Below are positions 1-7,046 of a stretch of DNA of 64,000 nucleotides, piece after piece. Positions within the stretch are counted from its first letter, which is position 1. Every line of letters starts with the position of its first letter. The stretch comes from Oceanirhabdus seepicola (GTDB lineage Bacteria > Bacillota > Clostridia > Clostridiales > Clostridiaceae), in assembly GCF_023684385.1 (NCBI RefSeq), contig NZ_JAGSOJ010000003.1, positions 434,001 to 498,000 on the forward strand. The letters are read 5' to 3'. A program made the position numbers and the translations under genes. The notes beneath the pieces are model-generated. The model was not told where the DNA came from. It did not search any database and worked only from the letters and a program-made list of their open reading frames with translations.

Positions 1-429
1 AACTTCCGATTTAGATAAAATCGATTCAAGCTTTTCATCAGTGTATTTAAAAAGTGTACTATTACTTGGAAACCTTGTTTGAAATGTGTTGGTGACGATG
101 ATGTCGTTATCAGATAGTATATCTACAATACTTGAAGTAGCACCTCCAGCCCCTCCGCCACCACAATGAGCATACGTAAATACATAAGATTTTGATGACA
201 CGCGAAGTTTCTCAGCAAATCTTTTTACAATAGCTGGGGCAGTCATAGCATAAGTTGGATATATAATGCCTATACGATTAGCACTTGAGTGTAGCGATTG
301 GGAAAGATTAAGAGTGTTTATGGGAATTAGTTCAACTGCTTCATTTCTCTGAACTAAACTCTCCTTAACTGACTTTGCAATATGCAGCCCGTTACCTGTT
401 CCAGTAAAATAGTATAGTTCTGTTTTCAT
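1..429 (-). CDS. EFR1-type flavodoxin-like/ferredoxin protein, N-terminal part (runs off window)
   Basis: Reading the minus strand from the ATG at 429 gives 143 codons without a stop to the window edge, so the gene continues outside. The N-terminus (MKTELYYFTGTGNGLHIAKS) is the flavodoxin-like FMN-phosphate loop seen in EFR1 family ferredoxin-type proteins, which join a flavodoxin-like domain to a C-terminal dicluster ferredoxin. The ferredoxin half is not visible here. A second glycine-rich loop (AHCGGGGAGGATSS, around residues 99-112) fits the fold. The gene lies 96 bp downstream of the co-oriented short-chain dehydrogenase and has an AAGGAG site 8 bp before its ATG. It is probably an electron-transfer flavoprotein; the physiological partner is unknown. 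Confidence 0.75.
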   Translation of the reverse strand, partial: MKTELYYFTGTGNGLHIAKSVKESLVQRNEAVELIPINTLNLSQSLHSSANRIGIIYPTYAMTAPAIVKRFAEKLRVSSKSYVFTYAHCGGGGAGGATSSIVDILSDNDIIVTNTFQTRFPSNSTLFKYTDEKLESILSKSEV

Positions 430-457
430 ATTATGACTCCTTATTTGTTTAAATATT

Positions 458-490
458 ACTCACTTCTATACTATACGATTAGAAGTGAGT
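458..490. promoter_or_regulatory. 11-bp inverted repeat upstream of the EFR1 gene
   Basis: ACTCACTTCTA at 458-468 is repeated as its exact reverse complement at 480-490, with an 11-bp AT-rich centre. No T-run follows on either strand, so it is not a good intrinsic terminator. It lies 28 bp before the start of the minus-strand EFR1 gene and is best read as an operator, though a structured 5' leader is also possible. The cognate regulator is unknown. Confidence 0.5.
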
Positions 491-525
491 TAGACATCTT
501 TATAACTTAAATATAATGCTAAATG

Positions 526-1137
526 TTACAGATTCAAGTACTTAGGAACATCTGCGACAATGCCTGATTCATTTGATTCCATAACCATTTTATAAACAGA
601 TGCAGTGTCAGCTGCAGGAATTGAATTAGGAATTTCCATGCCCATTAACTCAGCAGTTTCCTTGACAAATGCTGGACTTACAGCATTTATTCTAACACCT
701 CTATACTGTTCAATGTTAATAGCTCTTACATATCCTTCAAGTCCAGTATTTGACATCGTTATTAACGATGCACCAGGGATGAAAGTATGGCTTGCAGTAC
801 CAGTAGTTACAAGTATGAAACCATTTTCTTTTACTTTGTGTACACCTAGGCGGATTACATCAATCTGACCTTTGAGCTTACTGTTTATCGCTAGATTGAT
901 GTCATCATCATTTTGCAAATGGAATGGTCTTATTCCTGAACCACCACATGTTGAAATGATGCCATCGATTTCTCCAACTTCAGTGAACATTTTCTCAAGT
1001 GATTCTTTATTCATTATATCTGCATGAATATCGCCGCTCGATCTACCAACAGTAATAACCTCATGATTGTCCTTTTTTAGAAGTGAAGCTACTGAGGTTC
1101 CTATTGTACCTGTTCCACCAATTATTAAAATTTTCAT
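526..1137 (-). CDS. Short-chain dehydrogenase/reductase family protein lacking the usual YxxxK motif
   Basis: A 203-residue Rossmann-fold protein with the N-terminal nucleotide-binding glycine motif GGTGTIG (residues 7-13). The DIMNKESL segment and the later RINAVSPAFV segment are typical of short-chain dehydrogenases. In the place where the catalytic YxxxK normally sits, the sequence reads SNTGLEGYVRA, so the canonical Tyr/Lys pair is missing. That pattern also occurs in a recognised SDR subgroup whose chemistry is poorly defined. The start has an AGAGGATG site a few bases upstream. It is co-oriented with, and sits between, the haloalkane-dehalogenase-like gene and the EFR1 gene, and may share their HxlR-linked control. 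Substrate is not predictable. Confidence 0.8.
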   Translation of the reverse strand: MKILIIGGTGTIGTSVASLLKKDNHEVITVGRSSGDIHADIMNKESLEKMFTEVGEIDGIISTCGGSGIRPFHLQNDDDINLAINSKLKGQIDVIRLGVHKVKENGFILVTTGTASHTFIPGASLITMSNTGLEGYVRAINIEQYRGVRINAVSPAFVKETAELMGMEIPNSIPAADTASVYKMVMESNESGIVADVPKYLNL

Positions 1138-1181
1138 ATTATATCATCCTCTTTTTATTATTTTATTGTTTATACTTTATA

Positions 1182-2150
1182 TTAAAATTTGGTTTGACTA
1201 AGCCATTTTAAAATTCTATTAACTAATTCTTTTGATTGATCTTCTTGTAAGAAGTGTGATGCATTTGTTACTGTAATATGTGGCTGTCCTGCTGCACCAG
1301 GAAAGTTATTTTGGAATAACTTGTCATATCCTTGATCTGCAAGGAATGGATCCTTATCACTAAAAAGTGTAAGAACAGGATTTGACCATTTTTTTAGTTC
1401 CTGCCAATCAGAGTATGCCTTATCCAAATCTGTTGCTACAATTTCAGGCATTTTACGGGGACCAGCATAATACTCCGGCGTTGGGAATGGTGCATCATAG
1501 GCATCCATCTCATCTTGAGTTAACTCTTTCGTAGTAAGTAACTGCATGATATTACCTATTTCAAGTTTTTCTGAATGAGTGAAATATCCAGCCCAATTGC
1601 CATAATTCATCTTTTGTTCAAGTGAATGAAGTGTTGGTTTGCCACTTGTTGTTCTTAGAAGTTTAAGCATTTTAGGCATCATCCATCTTTGAAAACTTTT
1701 AACTTCTGCTAGGGCAGTATTGGCAATAATTAGACGATCCAACCATTTTGGATTATTGGCTAGCACTCGTAGTCCAATCATACCTCCCCAATCTTGCATA
1801 AATGCAGCTGCATGGGTGATCTCTAGTTTTTCAATAAAGGTTGACATCCATTTAACATGAGCACTATAAGAATGATCATTAGAATCAATGGGCTTGTCAG
1901 ATTTACCAAAACCTATTAAATCGGGAGCAATAACGCGATATCCCTCTTTTACTAATACAGGTATCATATGTCGGTAAAGGTAACTCCATGAGGGCTGCCC
2001 GTGAAGCAGAAAAATTGTTTTATTATTTTTATCACCTTCATCGAGATAATGCATTTTCATTCCACCAAGATCCATATAGTGTGATTCAAAAGGGTAATCC
2101 TTAAGGTTTAAAAAGCGATTCTCAGGTGTTGTTAGTATTTTTTTACTCAT
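1182..2150 (-). CDS. Haloalkane dehalogenase-like alpha/beta hydrolase
   Basis: About 322 residues with the alpha/beta-hydrolase layout of the DhlA-type (HLD-I) haloalkane dehalogenases. The oxyanion-hole motif is HGQPSWSYLYR (about residues 50-60). The nucleophile motif QDWGG has Asp near 120 followed by the tryptophan that stabilises halide in this family. A FSDKDPF acid region and NASHFLQED with the catalytic His near the C-terminus complete the set. These enzymes hydrolyse carbon-halogen bonds, but close relatives include epoxide hydrolases, so substrate is inferred. I place the start at the ATG at 2150, which has a GGAG 6 bp upstream, rather than the in-frame GTG at 2162. The gene is divergent from the HxlR regulator and probably controlled by it. 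Confidence 0.8.
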   Translation of the reverse strand: MSKKILTTPENRFLNLKDYPFESHYMDLGGMKMHYLDEGDKNNKTIFLLHGQPSWSYLYRHMIPVLVKEGYRVIAPDLIGFGKSDKPIDSNDHSYSAHVKWMSTFIEKLEITHAAAFMQDWGGMIGLRVLANNPKWLDRLIIANTALAEVKSFQRWMMPKMLKLLRTTSGKPTLHSLEQKMNYGNWAGYFTHSEKLEIGNIMQLLTTKELTQDEMDAYDAPFPTPEYYAGPRKMPEIVATDLDKAYSDWQELKKWSNPVLTLFSDKDPFLADQGYDKLFQNNFPGAAGQPHITVTNASHFLQEDQSKELVNRILKWLSQTKF

Positions 2151-2268
2151 TTTATACTCCACTCCTTATTTCAAAAATATTTATGTGATTTCATATCTGT
2201 TAGTTTTATTTCCGATGGGTATGTTTATTGTTTTGATTAATTTCAGTATAATACTATTGATGAAATTT

Positions 2269-2313
2269 GTGTAGTACTATAATTAATATGACATACTACT
2301 ATAAATAGTAGTA
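2269..2313. promoter_or_regulatory. Palindromic operator candidates upstream of the dehalogenase-like gene
   Basis: The 458-bp space between the divergent hydrolase and HxlR genes has no convincing gene. It holds a perfect 8-bp inverted repeat, TACTACTA-TAAA-TAGTAGTA, at 2294-2313, and a smaller TAGTACTA palindrome at about 2272-2279. Their core resembles the TACTATAGTA palindrome in front of the HxlR gene, which suggests that the same dimeric regulator binds all of them. Operator identity is inference from symmetry and position. Confidence 0.5.
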
Positions 2314-2485
2314 ATGTTGAAAAATAAGGAGTTAAGCTGTTAAATGAATTTTATTAATAATAAGTTGCAGCGCGAAGAATGCGGATTTTTAATAAACGAT
2401 TAATGGAAAATTACAATTTTTCTAGATATGATTTTAAGAATCTATCTGGACATGGACTAAGGAGTATATAGTCTGTTTAAAAATA

Positions 2486-2514
2486 TTGACAGAGAATATG
2501 TTTTCAAATATATT
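2486..2514 (+). promoter_or_regulatory. Sigma-A-type promoter for the HxlR regulator
   Basis: TTGACA at 2486-2491 is followed after 17 bp by TATATT at 2509-2514. The spacing and -35 match the housekeeping consensus, and the element lies about 95 bp upstream of the regulator start. Confidence 0.6.
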
Positions 2515-2541
2515 ATAGTTATAAAGAGTTTATATGAATAG

Positions 2542-2551
2542 TACTATAGTA
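2542..2551. promoter_or_regulatory. Palindrome TACTATAGTA, candidate HxlR autoregulatory operator
   Basis: A perfect 10-bp palindrome about 30 bp downstream of the predicted -10 box and 56 bp upstream of the HxlR start. It shares its core with the sites at 2269-2313. Position in the early transcribed region would suit autorepression. Confidence 0.45.
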
Positions 2552-2607
2552 TTTCTGATATACTATGTTTTTTAGTAGAAATACTGAAAATAAAGGAGTT
2601 GATTGCA

Positions 2608-2958
2608 TTGAATAAAGATTTGCTTGAAATGGGTTGTAGTGTAGGAATTACAAATATGGTTATGCAAGGCAAATGGAAATTTGCTATAATTCATTTTCTT
2701 TCAGAAGGTCCAATAAGATTTGGAGAACTCCACAGAGCGTTGCCAAATATTCGACAAGGATATTTAACACAGCAGTTAAGAGAACTTGAGAAAGATGGAA
2801 TTGTACATCGTGAAGTGTATAAACAAGTTCCTCCTAAAGTTGAATACTCACTTACGGAAATAGGCCTTGAGTTTTTACCAGTGACACAAGCCATGGAGGA
2901 ATGGGGTAAAAAATATATTAAATTGTTGCAACAAACGTTTGATGAAAAAGGTGAGTAA
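2608..2958 (+). CDS. HxlR-family winged-helix transcriptional regulator
   Basis: About 116 residues with the HxlR winged-helix pattern: MQGKWKFAIIHFL, then RFGELHRALPNIRQGYLTQQLRELEKDGIVHREVY in the recognition helix and wing. The YSLTEIGLEFLPV tail is also typical. HxlR proteins are dimeric regulators of redox, aldehyde or electrophile-responsive genes. An AAAGGAG at 2592-2598 directly abuts the first in-frame TTG at 2599 and so cannot serve it. The TTG at 2608, 9 bp from the site, is the likely start. The gene is divergent from the dehalogenase/SDR/EFR1 group and is probably their regulator; the inducing signal is unknown. Confidence 0.9.
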   Translation: MNKDLLEMGCSVGITNMVMQGKWKFAIIHFLSEGPIRFGELHRALPNIRQGYLTQQLRELEKDGIVHREVYKQVPPKVEYSLTEIGLEFLPVTQAMEEWGKKYIKLLQQTFDEKGE

Positions 2959-3040
2959 TGATTCAAGGCGACAACTCGCTATCATAAAAATAATCGTACT
3001 ATAAGGCATAAATAAAAGTATTAGTGGATTTCGGATAATG

Positions 3041-3056
3041 CGATTCGTCTCCACCA
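3041..3056 (+). other. tmRNA (ssrA) 3'-end-like sequence, possible integration scar
   Basis: CGATTCGTCTCCACCA looks like the acceptor end of tmRNA, whose 3' strand usually ends in CGTCTCC plus the ACCA tail because the 5' end is GGGGACG. An intact ssrA gene would need about 300 more bases upstream, where the HxlR gene lies instead, and the T-arm is not preserved. A strong hairpin terminator starts 5 bp later. The 3' end of ssrA is a common attachment site, so this may be the scar of an integrated element. The match is short and could be chance. Confidence 0.3.
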
Positions 3057-3060
3057 TAAA

Positions 3061-3089
3061 AACCCACGACAGTTTTGTCGTGGGTTTTT
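3061..3089 (+). terminator. Intrinsic terminator downstream of HxlR gene
   Basis: AACCCACGAC at 3061-3070 pairs perfectly with GTCGTGGGTT at 3077-3086 around a 6-base loop, ending in a T-run. It lies 100 bp after the regulator stop codon. Confidence 0.9.
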
Positions 3090-3214
3090 ATGATTATGTA
3101 AGGGTATAACTCTTGGAGTAATGTTATTGCATCGTTATACTTAATGTAATATCAGGAATAAGCACTTATCTAAGGTTGTAGCTCAGCAGGGATTATACGA
3201 GTTTAAAAGATAGC

Positions 3215-3243
3215 AAACCCAGGATATACTGTCCTGGGTTTTC
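3215..3243 (+). terminator. Second intrinsic terminator, upstream of the agrA-like gene
   Basis: AAACCCAGGA pairs with TCCTGGGTTT around a short loop, followed by a weak T-tract. The 125 bases before it hold no convincing gene, but they include a tRNA D-arm-like string at 3174-3191 (GGTTGTAGCTCAGCAGGG). This terminator may therefore end a short RNA or the remnant of a tRNA gene. Confidence 0.7.
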
Positions 3244-3308
3244 GTATACAAAGATTTGGAAAATTGATATAATAAAAAAGATTATACACAATATTCCGGA
3301 GGTAGAAT

Positions 3309-4019
3309 ATGAAAATTGCCATAATAGAAGATGAGAAAATACATCAGGAGTATCTTCTTTCAATGCTTGAAAAAGCAGCAGAAGATGAAGGCATTACATT
3401 ATCTTTTAACATATTTGAAAGCGCTGAGAGATTTTTGTTTGCACTTGAAGACCAAAAATTTGATGCTGTTCTGCTGGATATTATACTGAATAAGATGAAC
3501 GGATTTTCTCTGGCAGAAGCTATAAGAAAAGAAGATGAAAATATTCCAATTGCATTTATTACTGGAGAAAAAGATTATGTTTTTGATGGGTATAAGGTTG
3601 ATGCCTGTGGATATATATTAAAGCCTATAAAACAGGAGAGTATTTCTCTGCTCCTGAAAAAAATTAAAGATAAAGTATCTTTAATAGAACCTTCTATAAC
3701 TATTAAAACAAAAGATGGAATTGTGAATTTTTATGAAAGTGAGATAATATATATTGAAAGTGATAATCACAATACTAATATAAACACATCTAAAGGGAAG
3801 TTCGTATCTAATAGTAAAATGAGTCAGTGGGAAAAGCAGCTTTCTAAAGATAAATTTTTTAAACCTCATAGATGTTATATAGTTAATCTTAATTGTATTG
3901 AAAGAATAGATAAGAAGAATATACTTATAAAAAATGGAACAGAAATTCCCATAGCAAGAGGAAAGTGGGAGGGGTTAATGAAGGCTTACATGGATTACAG
4001 AAGAAAGGATTATAAGTGA
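3309..4019 (+). CDS. AgrA/VirR-type response regulator (REC + LytTR)
   Basis: 236 residues. A receiver domain covers about residues 1-120, with the acidic pair EDE near the N-terminus, the phospho-acceptor Asp in AVLLDIILN (near 57) and a conserved Lys in YILKP. A LytTR DNA-binding domain follows from about 130 (IIYIESDNHNT, then FFKPHRCYIVNLNCIERI). This is the architecture of AgrA and related peptide-quorum-sensing regulators. A GGAGG site precedes the ATG. The stop codon overlaps the start of the sensor kinase gene, so the two are translationally coupled. Likely targets include the exporter genes 1.2 kb downstream, but this is inferred from proximity. Confidence 0.92.
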   Translation: MKIAIIEDEKIHQEYLLSMLEKAAEDEGITLSFNIFESAERFLFALEDQKFDAVLLDIILNKMNGFSLAEAIRKEDENIPIAFITGEKDYVFDGYKVDACGYILKPIKQESISLLLKKIKDKVSLIEPSITIKTKDGIVNFYESEIIYIESDNHNTNINTSKGKFVSNSKMSQWEKQLSKDKFFKPHRCYIVNLNCIERIDKKNILIKNGTEIPIARGKWEGLMKAYMDYRRKDYK

Positions 4020-5161
4020 TGATTTATAGAGGAATTATGCTTTTTATATTGATTTATTTTTTTGTTAGAAACACAAGGCTTGATGAGAACTGGAAGGTTA
4101 AATCAGTTGGGGTTTTGGCCATGCTATCATGCTTAGTGATAGACTATGGGTTCATGTTATTTAAAATGGATTCTTGGTACCATGTTTTTTTGATACTAGG
4201 AATGGAAAGTTTTATTGCAGTTATTTATCTGATATTTTATAATAATGATATTTTTGTTCAACAGATGAAATGGTTTCTTCCCATTTTAGCATTCTATATT
4301 TTAGGTAGAATTTTTGGTGAAAGCGGGATTGGCATATCAATATTCGTTTTGGTATGCTTGTGGACTACATTTATATATAAGAAGAAGTTAAATGCATATA
4401 CTAGTTTCATTTTGGGTTTAGTATCTATTGCAGCTGTAAGCATATCTATAACAGATGATCTGGTTTTAACTGCTGTTATTATTGTTCTAGCATTTGATCA
4501 ATATGCACTATTAAGTGATAATGAGAGCATTAAAAGCATCGATGCTATGCAGAGAAAATTTTTATCTCATCAGTATGAAGAAATCAAAAATGTATATCTT
4601 AATATGAGAGGATGGAGACATGACTATCACAATCATATTCAGGCAATGAAGGCATATATTGCAATGGGGGAGCTTAAAGAGTTAGAAGAATACGTATCTA
4701 AGCTTGAGCTAGAACTTGATTCTGTGGACAGTCTTGTGAAGTCAGGAAATATAATGATGGATGCAATACTTAATAGCAAAATCAGTATTATGATGAAGTA
4801 TGGAATTCAAGTTGATTTTAAAGCAGTTCTTCCAGAAGAACTAAAGGTAAAGGATATTGATATGTGTGTAATGGTAAGCAATCTTCTTGAAAATGCAATT
4901 GAGTCCTGCATGAAGATACCAGAGCATAAACGATTCATCAGAATATACTCAGAAGTATTTGGTTCGCAGTTTTACATGTCTATTCAAAATAGTGCACAAG
5001 AGGAATTGGATTTCAATGAAAGAAACTATATATCTAATAAACGTGGAGAACATGGACTGGGAATGAAGAGAGTGCAGTTTTTAGTTCATAAATATGATGG
5101 GTTTCTTAATCTTCAAAATGAACCTGGAATATTTGCAAGTGAGATAACAATTCCACTATAA
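4016..5161 (+). CDS. AgrC-type sensor histidine kinase
   Basis: 381 residues. The N-terminal half carries about six hydrophobic membrane segments (roughly residues 1-170), followed by a dimerisation and phospho-acceptor region with RGWRHDYHNH (His near 203) and a GHKL ATPase domain (VMVSNLLENAIESC, then GEHGLGMKRVQFLVHKYDG). This is the AgrC/ComD-like HPK10 class, which senses peptides through its membrane domain. The GTG start at 4016 lies 6 bp after AAAGGA; the next codon, ATG at 4019, is an alternative. It overlaps the regulator's stop codon. No agrB or agrD precursor gene is visible nearby, so the ligand source is unknown. Confidence 0.9.
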   Translation: MMIYRGIMLFILIYFFVRNTRLDENWKVKSVGVLAMLSCLVIDYGFMLFKMDSWYHVFLILGMESFIAVIYLIFYNNDIFVQQMKWFLPILAFYILGRIFGESGIGISIFVLVCLWTTFIYKKKLNAYTSFILGLVSIAAVSISITDDLVLTAVIIVLAFDQYALLSDNESIKSIDAMQRKFLSHQYEEIKNVYLNMRGWRHDYHNHIQAMKAYIAMGELKELEEYVSKLELELDSVDSLVKSGNIMMDAILNSKISIMMKYGIQVDFKAVLPEELKVKDIDMCVMVSNLLENAIESCMKIPEHKRFIRIYSEVFGSQFYMSIQNSAQEELDFNERNYISNKRGEHGLGMKRVQFLVHKYDGFLNLQNEPGIFASEITIPL

Positions 5162-5177
5162 ATTGCATTTCACGCAC

Positions 5178-5206
5178 AAAAACTGACGATTCACGTCAGT
5201 TTTTTT
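5178..5206 (+). terminator. Intrinsic terminator after the AgrC-type kinase
   Basis: AAAAACTGACG and CGTCAGTTTTT form a perfect stem around a short loop, and a run of Ts follows. It separates the two-component pair from the ABC exporter genes, so the latter need their own promoter or read-through. Confidence 0.9.
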
Positions 5207-5249
5207 TGAAGAGAAAAAAAACTGATATTATATTGGTGAGGTGATTGAA

Positions 5250-7046
5250 TTGGGAAAAAAGATAGAGAATACTAGGTTTGTATTCAAACGATGGAAAGAT
5301 AAAGAAGGAATAGGGGGCATAATAAGTTTCTGTATATATATGGGATTAAAATTGATAAATACTATTTTTACTGTTGTACTGGCAAGTAGAATTGTCTTTA
5401 TTTTGGAAAAAGAAGATAATCCCAAAAGGGCATTTTTTAAGATAGTAGCAATTGTTTGTCTTTATGCTTTTTTAGTTATGGCAGAAAAGTTTTTTTTAAC
5501 AAAGAGAAATACCAGCATATTTTTATACAAAATATTAGAAATGCCTAGTCTGTTTTTAAAATTAGTGAAGCTGCCGTTTAATCAGGTGGAAGGAAGAGTT
5601 GGAAAAGGGGAATTTGAGAAGGCTAGTGAGGCTGTAGGTGATAATACTATAGGGGTAATGGCGCTTATAAAAAATATAGCTGATCTCATAGTGAATATTT
5701 TATGCTTAACGATTTTTATGGTAATTTCAGCTAAATTAAATCCACTTATAATGATAGTACTTCTCTTCACCGGTTATGTGAGAACATTTAAAGACAGGAA
5801 AAATAGAGCGTGGATATTAGAAAATCAAGATAAGAAAAATAGTTTGTTGTATGAAAGGATGTATCTTCATAGAAAGTGTCTTGATAGTAAAATAGGAAAA
5901 GATGCTAGAATATACGGAATGGAGAAATGGTTTACTGATAAATTTGAAAGTCTACTTAAGAGAAGAATGGTATATGTTAAAGTTCAGTCAAAAAATACTT
6001 TTGCTGCAGAGAGCATTCAGCATATTTCAGGAGTTTTAAGAGATGTTATTTGTTATGGCTATTTGATATACAGAGTATCCCAAGGTATGGCCATAAGTGA
6101 ATTTGTGTTGTATCTTTCAGTGATAGCTGAATTTAATATTTGGATAAAAAACATTTTTACAGAATACTCTAAGCTTGCTGAAAATGTTATTCTAGTTAAT
6201 AATTTCAGAATTTTCTTGGAGAAACAAGAACTAGGAGAGGGAGAATATGAGTTGGATATTCCAAAAGCTCAAGGGTATAATTATATTTTTGAAAATGTAT
6301 GTTTTGGATACGAAGGAGGAAAAGAAATTTTTCATAATCTAAACTTGACCATAAAAGAAGGAGAAAAAATCGCATTGGTTGGAGCTAATGGGGCTGGTAA
6401 AACCACACTTGTGAAGCTTATGTGCGGATTGTATAAACCTCAAAAGGGGAGAATTCTCCTAAATGGGGTGGATATTTCAAAAGTTAATCCAAAGGAACTA
6501 TTAAGACTTACAGGCGTTGTTTTTCAAGAAACAAAAGTATTTCCAGAGAGTATAGGAAAAAACATTTCATGTAAATTAGATGAAGATGTTGATATGAAGC
6601 GTTTAAATGAAAGTTTAAAGCAGGCTGATTTTTATGATCACGTTCAGAAAATGCCTAATAAAGAGAAAACTATTCTTACAAAGAATTTAGAAGAAACAGG
6701 TGTGGAGTTATCCGGAGGGCAGTATCAAAAACTTATGCTTGCACGTGCTTTATATAAAAATGCACCGGTTCTTATTCTAGATGAACCTACTTCGGCACTG
6801 GACCCACTAGCTGAAGCAGAGATGTATAATAAGTATAATCAGTTGACTAAAGGAAAAACATCTCTATTTATATCTCATAGATTAAGCTCAACACAATTCT
6901 GTGATAGAGTTATATTCCTGCAGGATGGAATTATTAAACAAGATGGGTGTCACAGAGAGCTAATAAAAGAAGAGGGTCCATATAGAGAGATGTTTAATGC
7001 ACAAGCACATTATTATCAAGAGGAGGTGGCAGCATGCAAATGTTAA
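5250..7046 (+). CDS. ABC exporter half-transporter (TMD-NBD fusion) 1
   Basis: About 598 residues. The N-terminal 330 residues hold the membrane domain with several hydrophobic helices, and the C-terminal nucleotide-binding domain has Walker A GANGAGKTT (near residue 385), signature LSGGQYQK, Walker [14 protein letters not shown] and the switch His in FISHRLSS. The start is taken as TTG at 5250, 6 bp after a GAGGTG site, instead of GTG at 5241, which has no separate site. The next gene overlaps it by 13 bp and encodes a similar half-transporter, so a heterodimeric exporter is likely. The cargo may be a peptide or drug. The adjacent AgrA/AgrC-like pair favours a peptide, but that is inference. 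Confidence 0.88.
   Translation: MGKKIENTRFVFKRWKDKEGIGGIISFCIYMGLKLINTIFTVVLASRIVFILEKEDNPKRAFFKIVAIVCLYAFLVMAEKFFLTKRNTSIFLYKILEMPSLFLKLVKLPFNQVEGRVGKGEFEKASEAVGDNTIGVMALIKNIADLIVNILCLTIFMVISAKLNPLIMIVLLFTGYVRTFKDRKNRAWILENQDKKNSLLYERMYLHRKCLDSKIGKDARIYGMEKWFTDKFESLLKRRMVYVKVQSKNTFAAESIQHISGVLRDVICYGYLIYRVSQGMAISEFVLYLSVIAEFNIWIKNIFTEYSKLAENVILVNNFRIFLEKQELGEGEYELDIPKAQGYNYIFENVCFGYEGGKEIFHNLNLTIKEGEKIALVGANGAGKTTLVKLMCGLYKPQKGRILLNGVDISKVNPKELLRLTGVVFQETKVFPESIGKNISCKLDEDVDMKRLNESLKQADFYDHVQKMPNKEKTILTKNLEETGVELSGGQYQKLMLARALYKNAPVLILDEPTSALDPLAEAEMYNKYNQLTKGKTSLFISHRLSSTQFCDRVIFLQDGIIKQDGCHRELIKEEGPYREMFNAQAHYYQEEVAACKC

Noticed and set aside
605..868. Long opposite-strand ORFs overlapping real genes (for example 605-868, 7435-7689, 15297-15740, 48054-48437)
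   Set aside because: They lie antisense to genes with clear families, have no ribosome sites of their own, and their composition follows codon bias of the opposite strand.
2344..2403. 19-codon ORF with AAGGAG upstream (MNFINNKLQREECGF...)
   Set aside because: The ribosome site is 12 bp from the ATG, the peptide is very short with no family features, and it lies in a regulatory region. Not supported as a gene.
3174..3243. tRNA-like string TAGCTCAGCAGG near a hairpin
   Set aside because: No anticodon arm, T-arm or acceptor pairing can be built. It is at most a remnant, so no tRNA is called.
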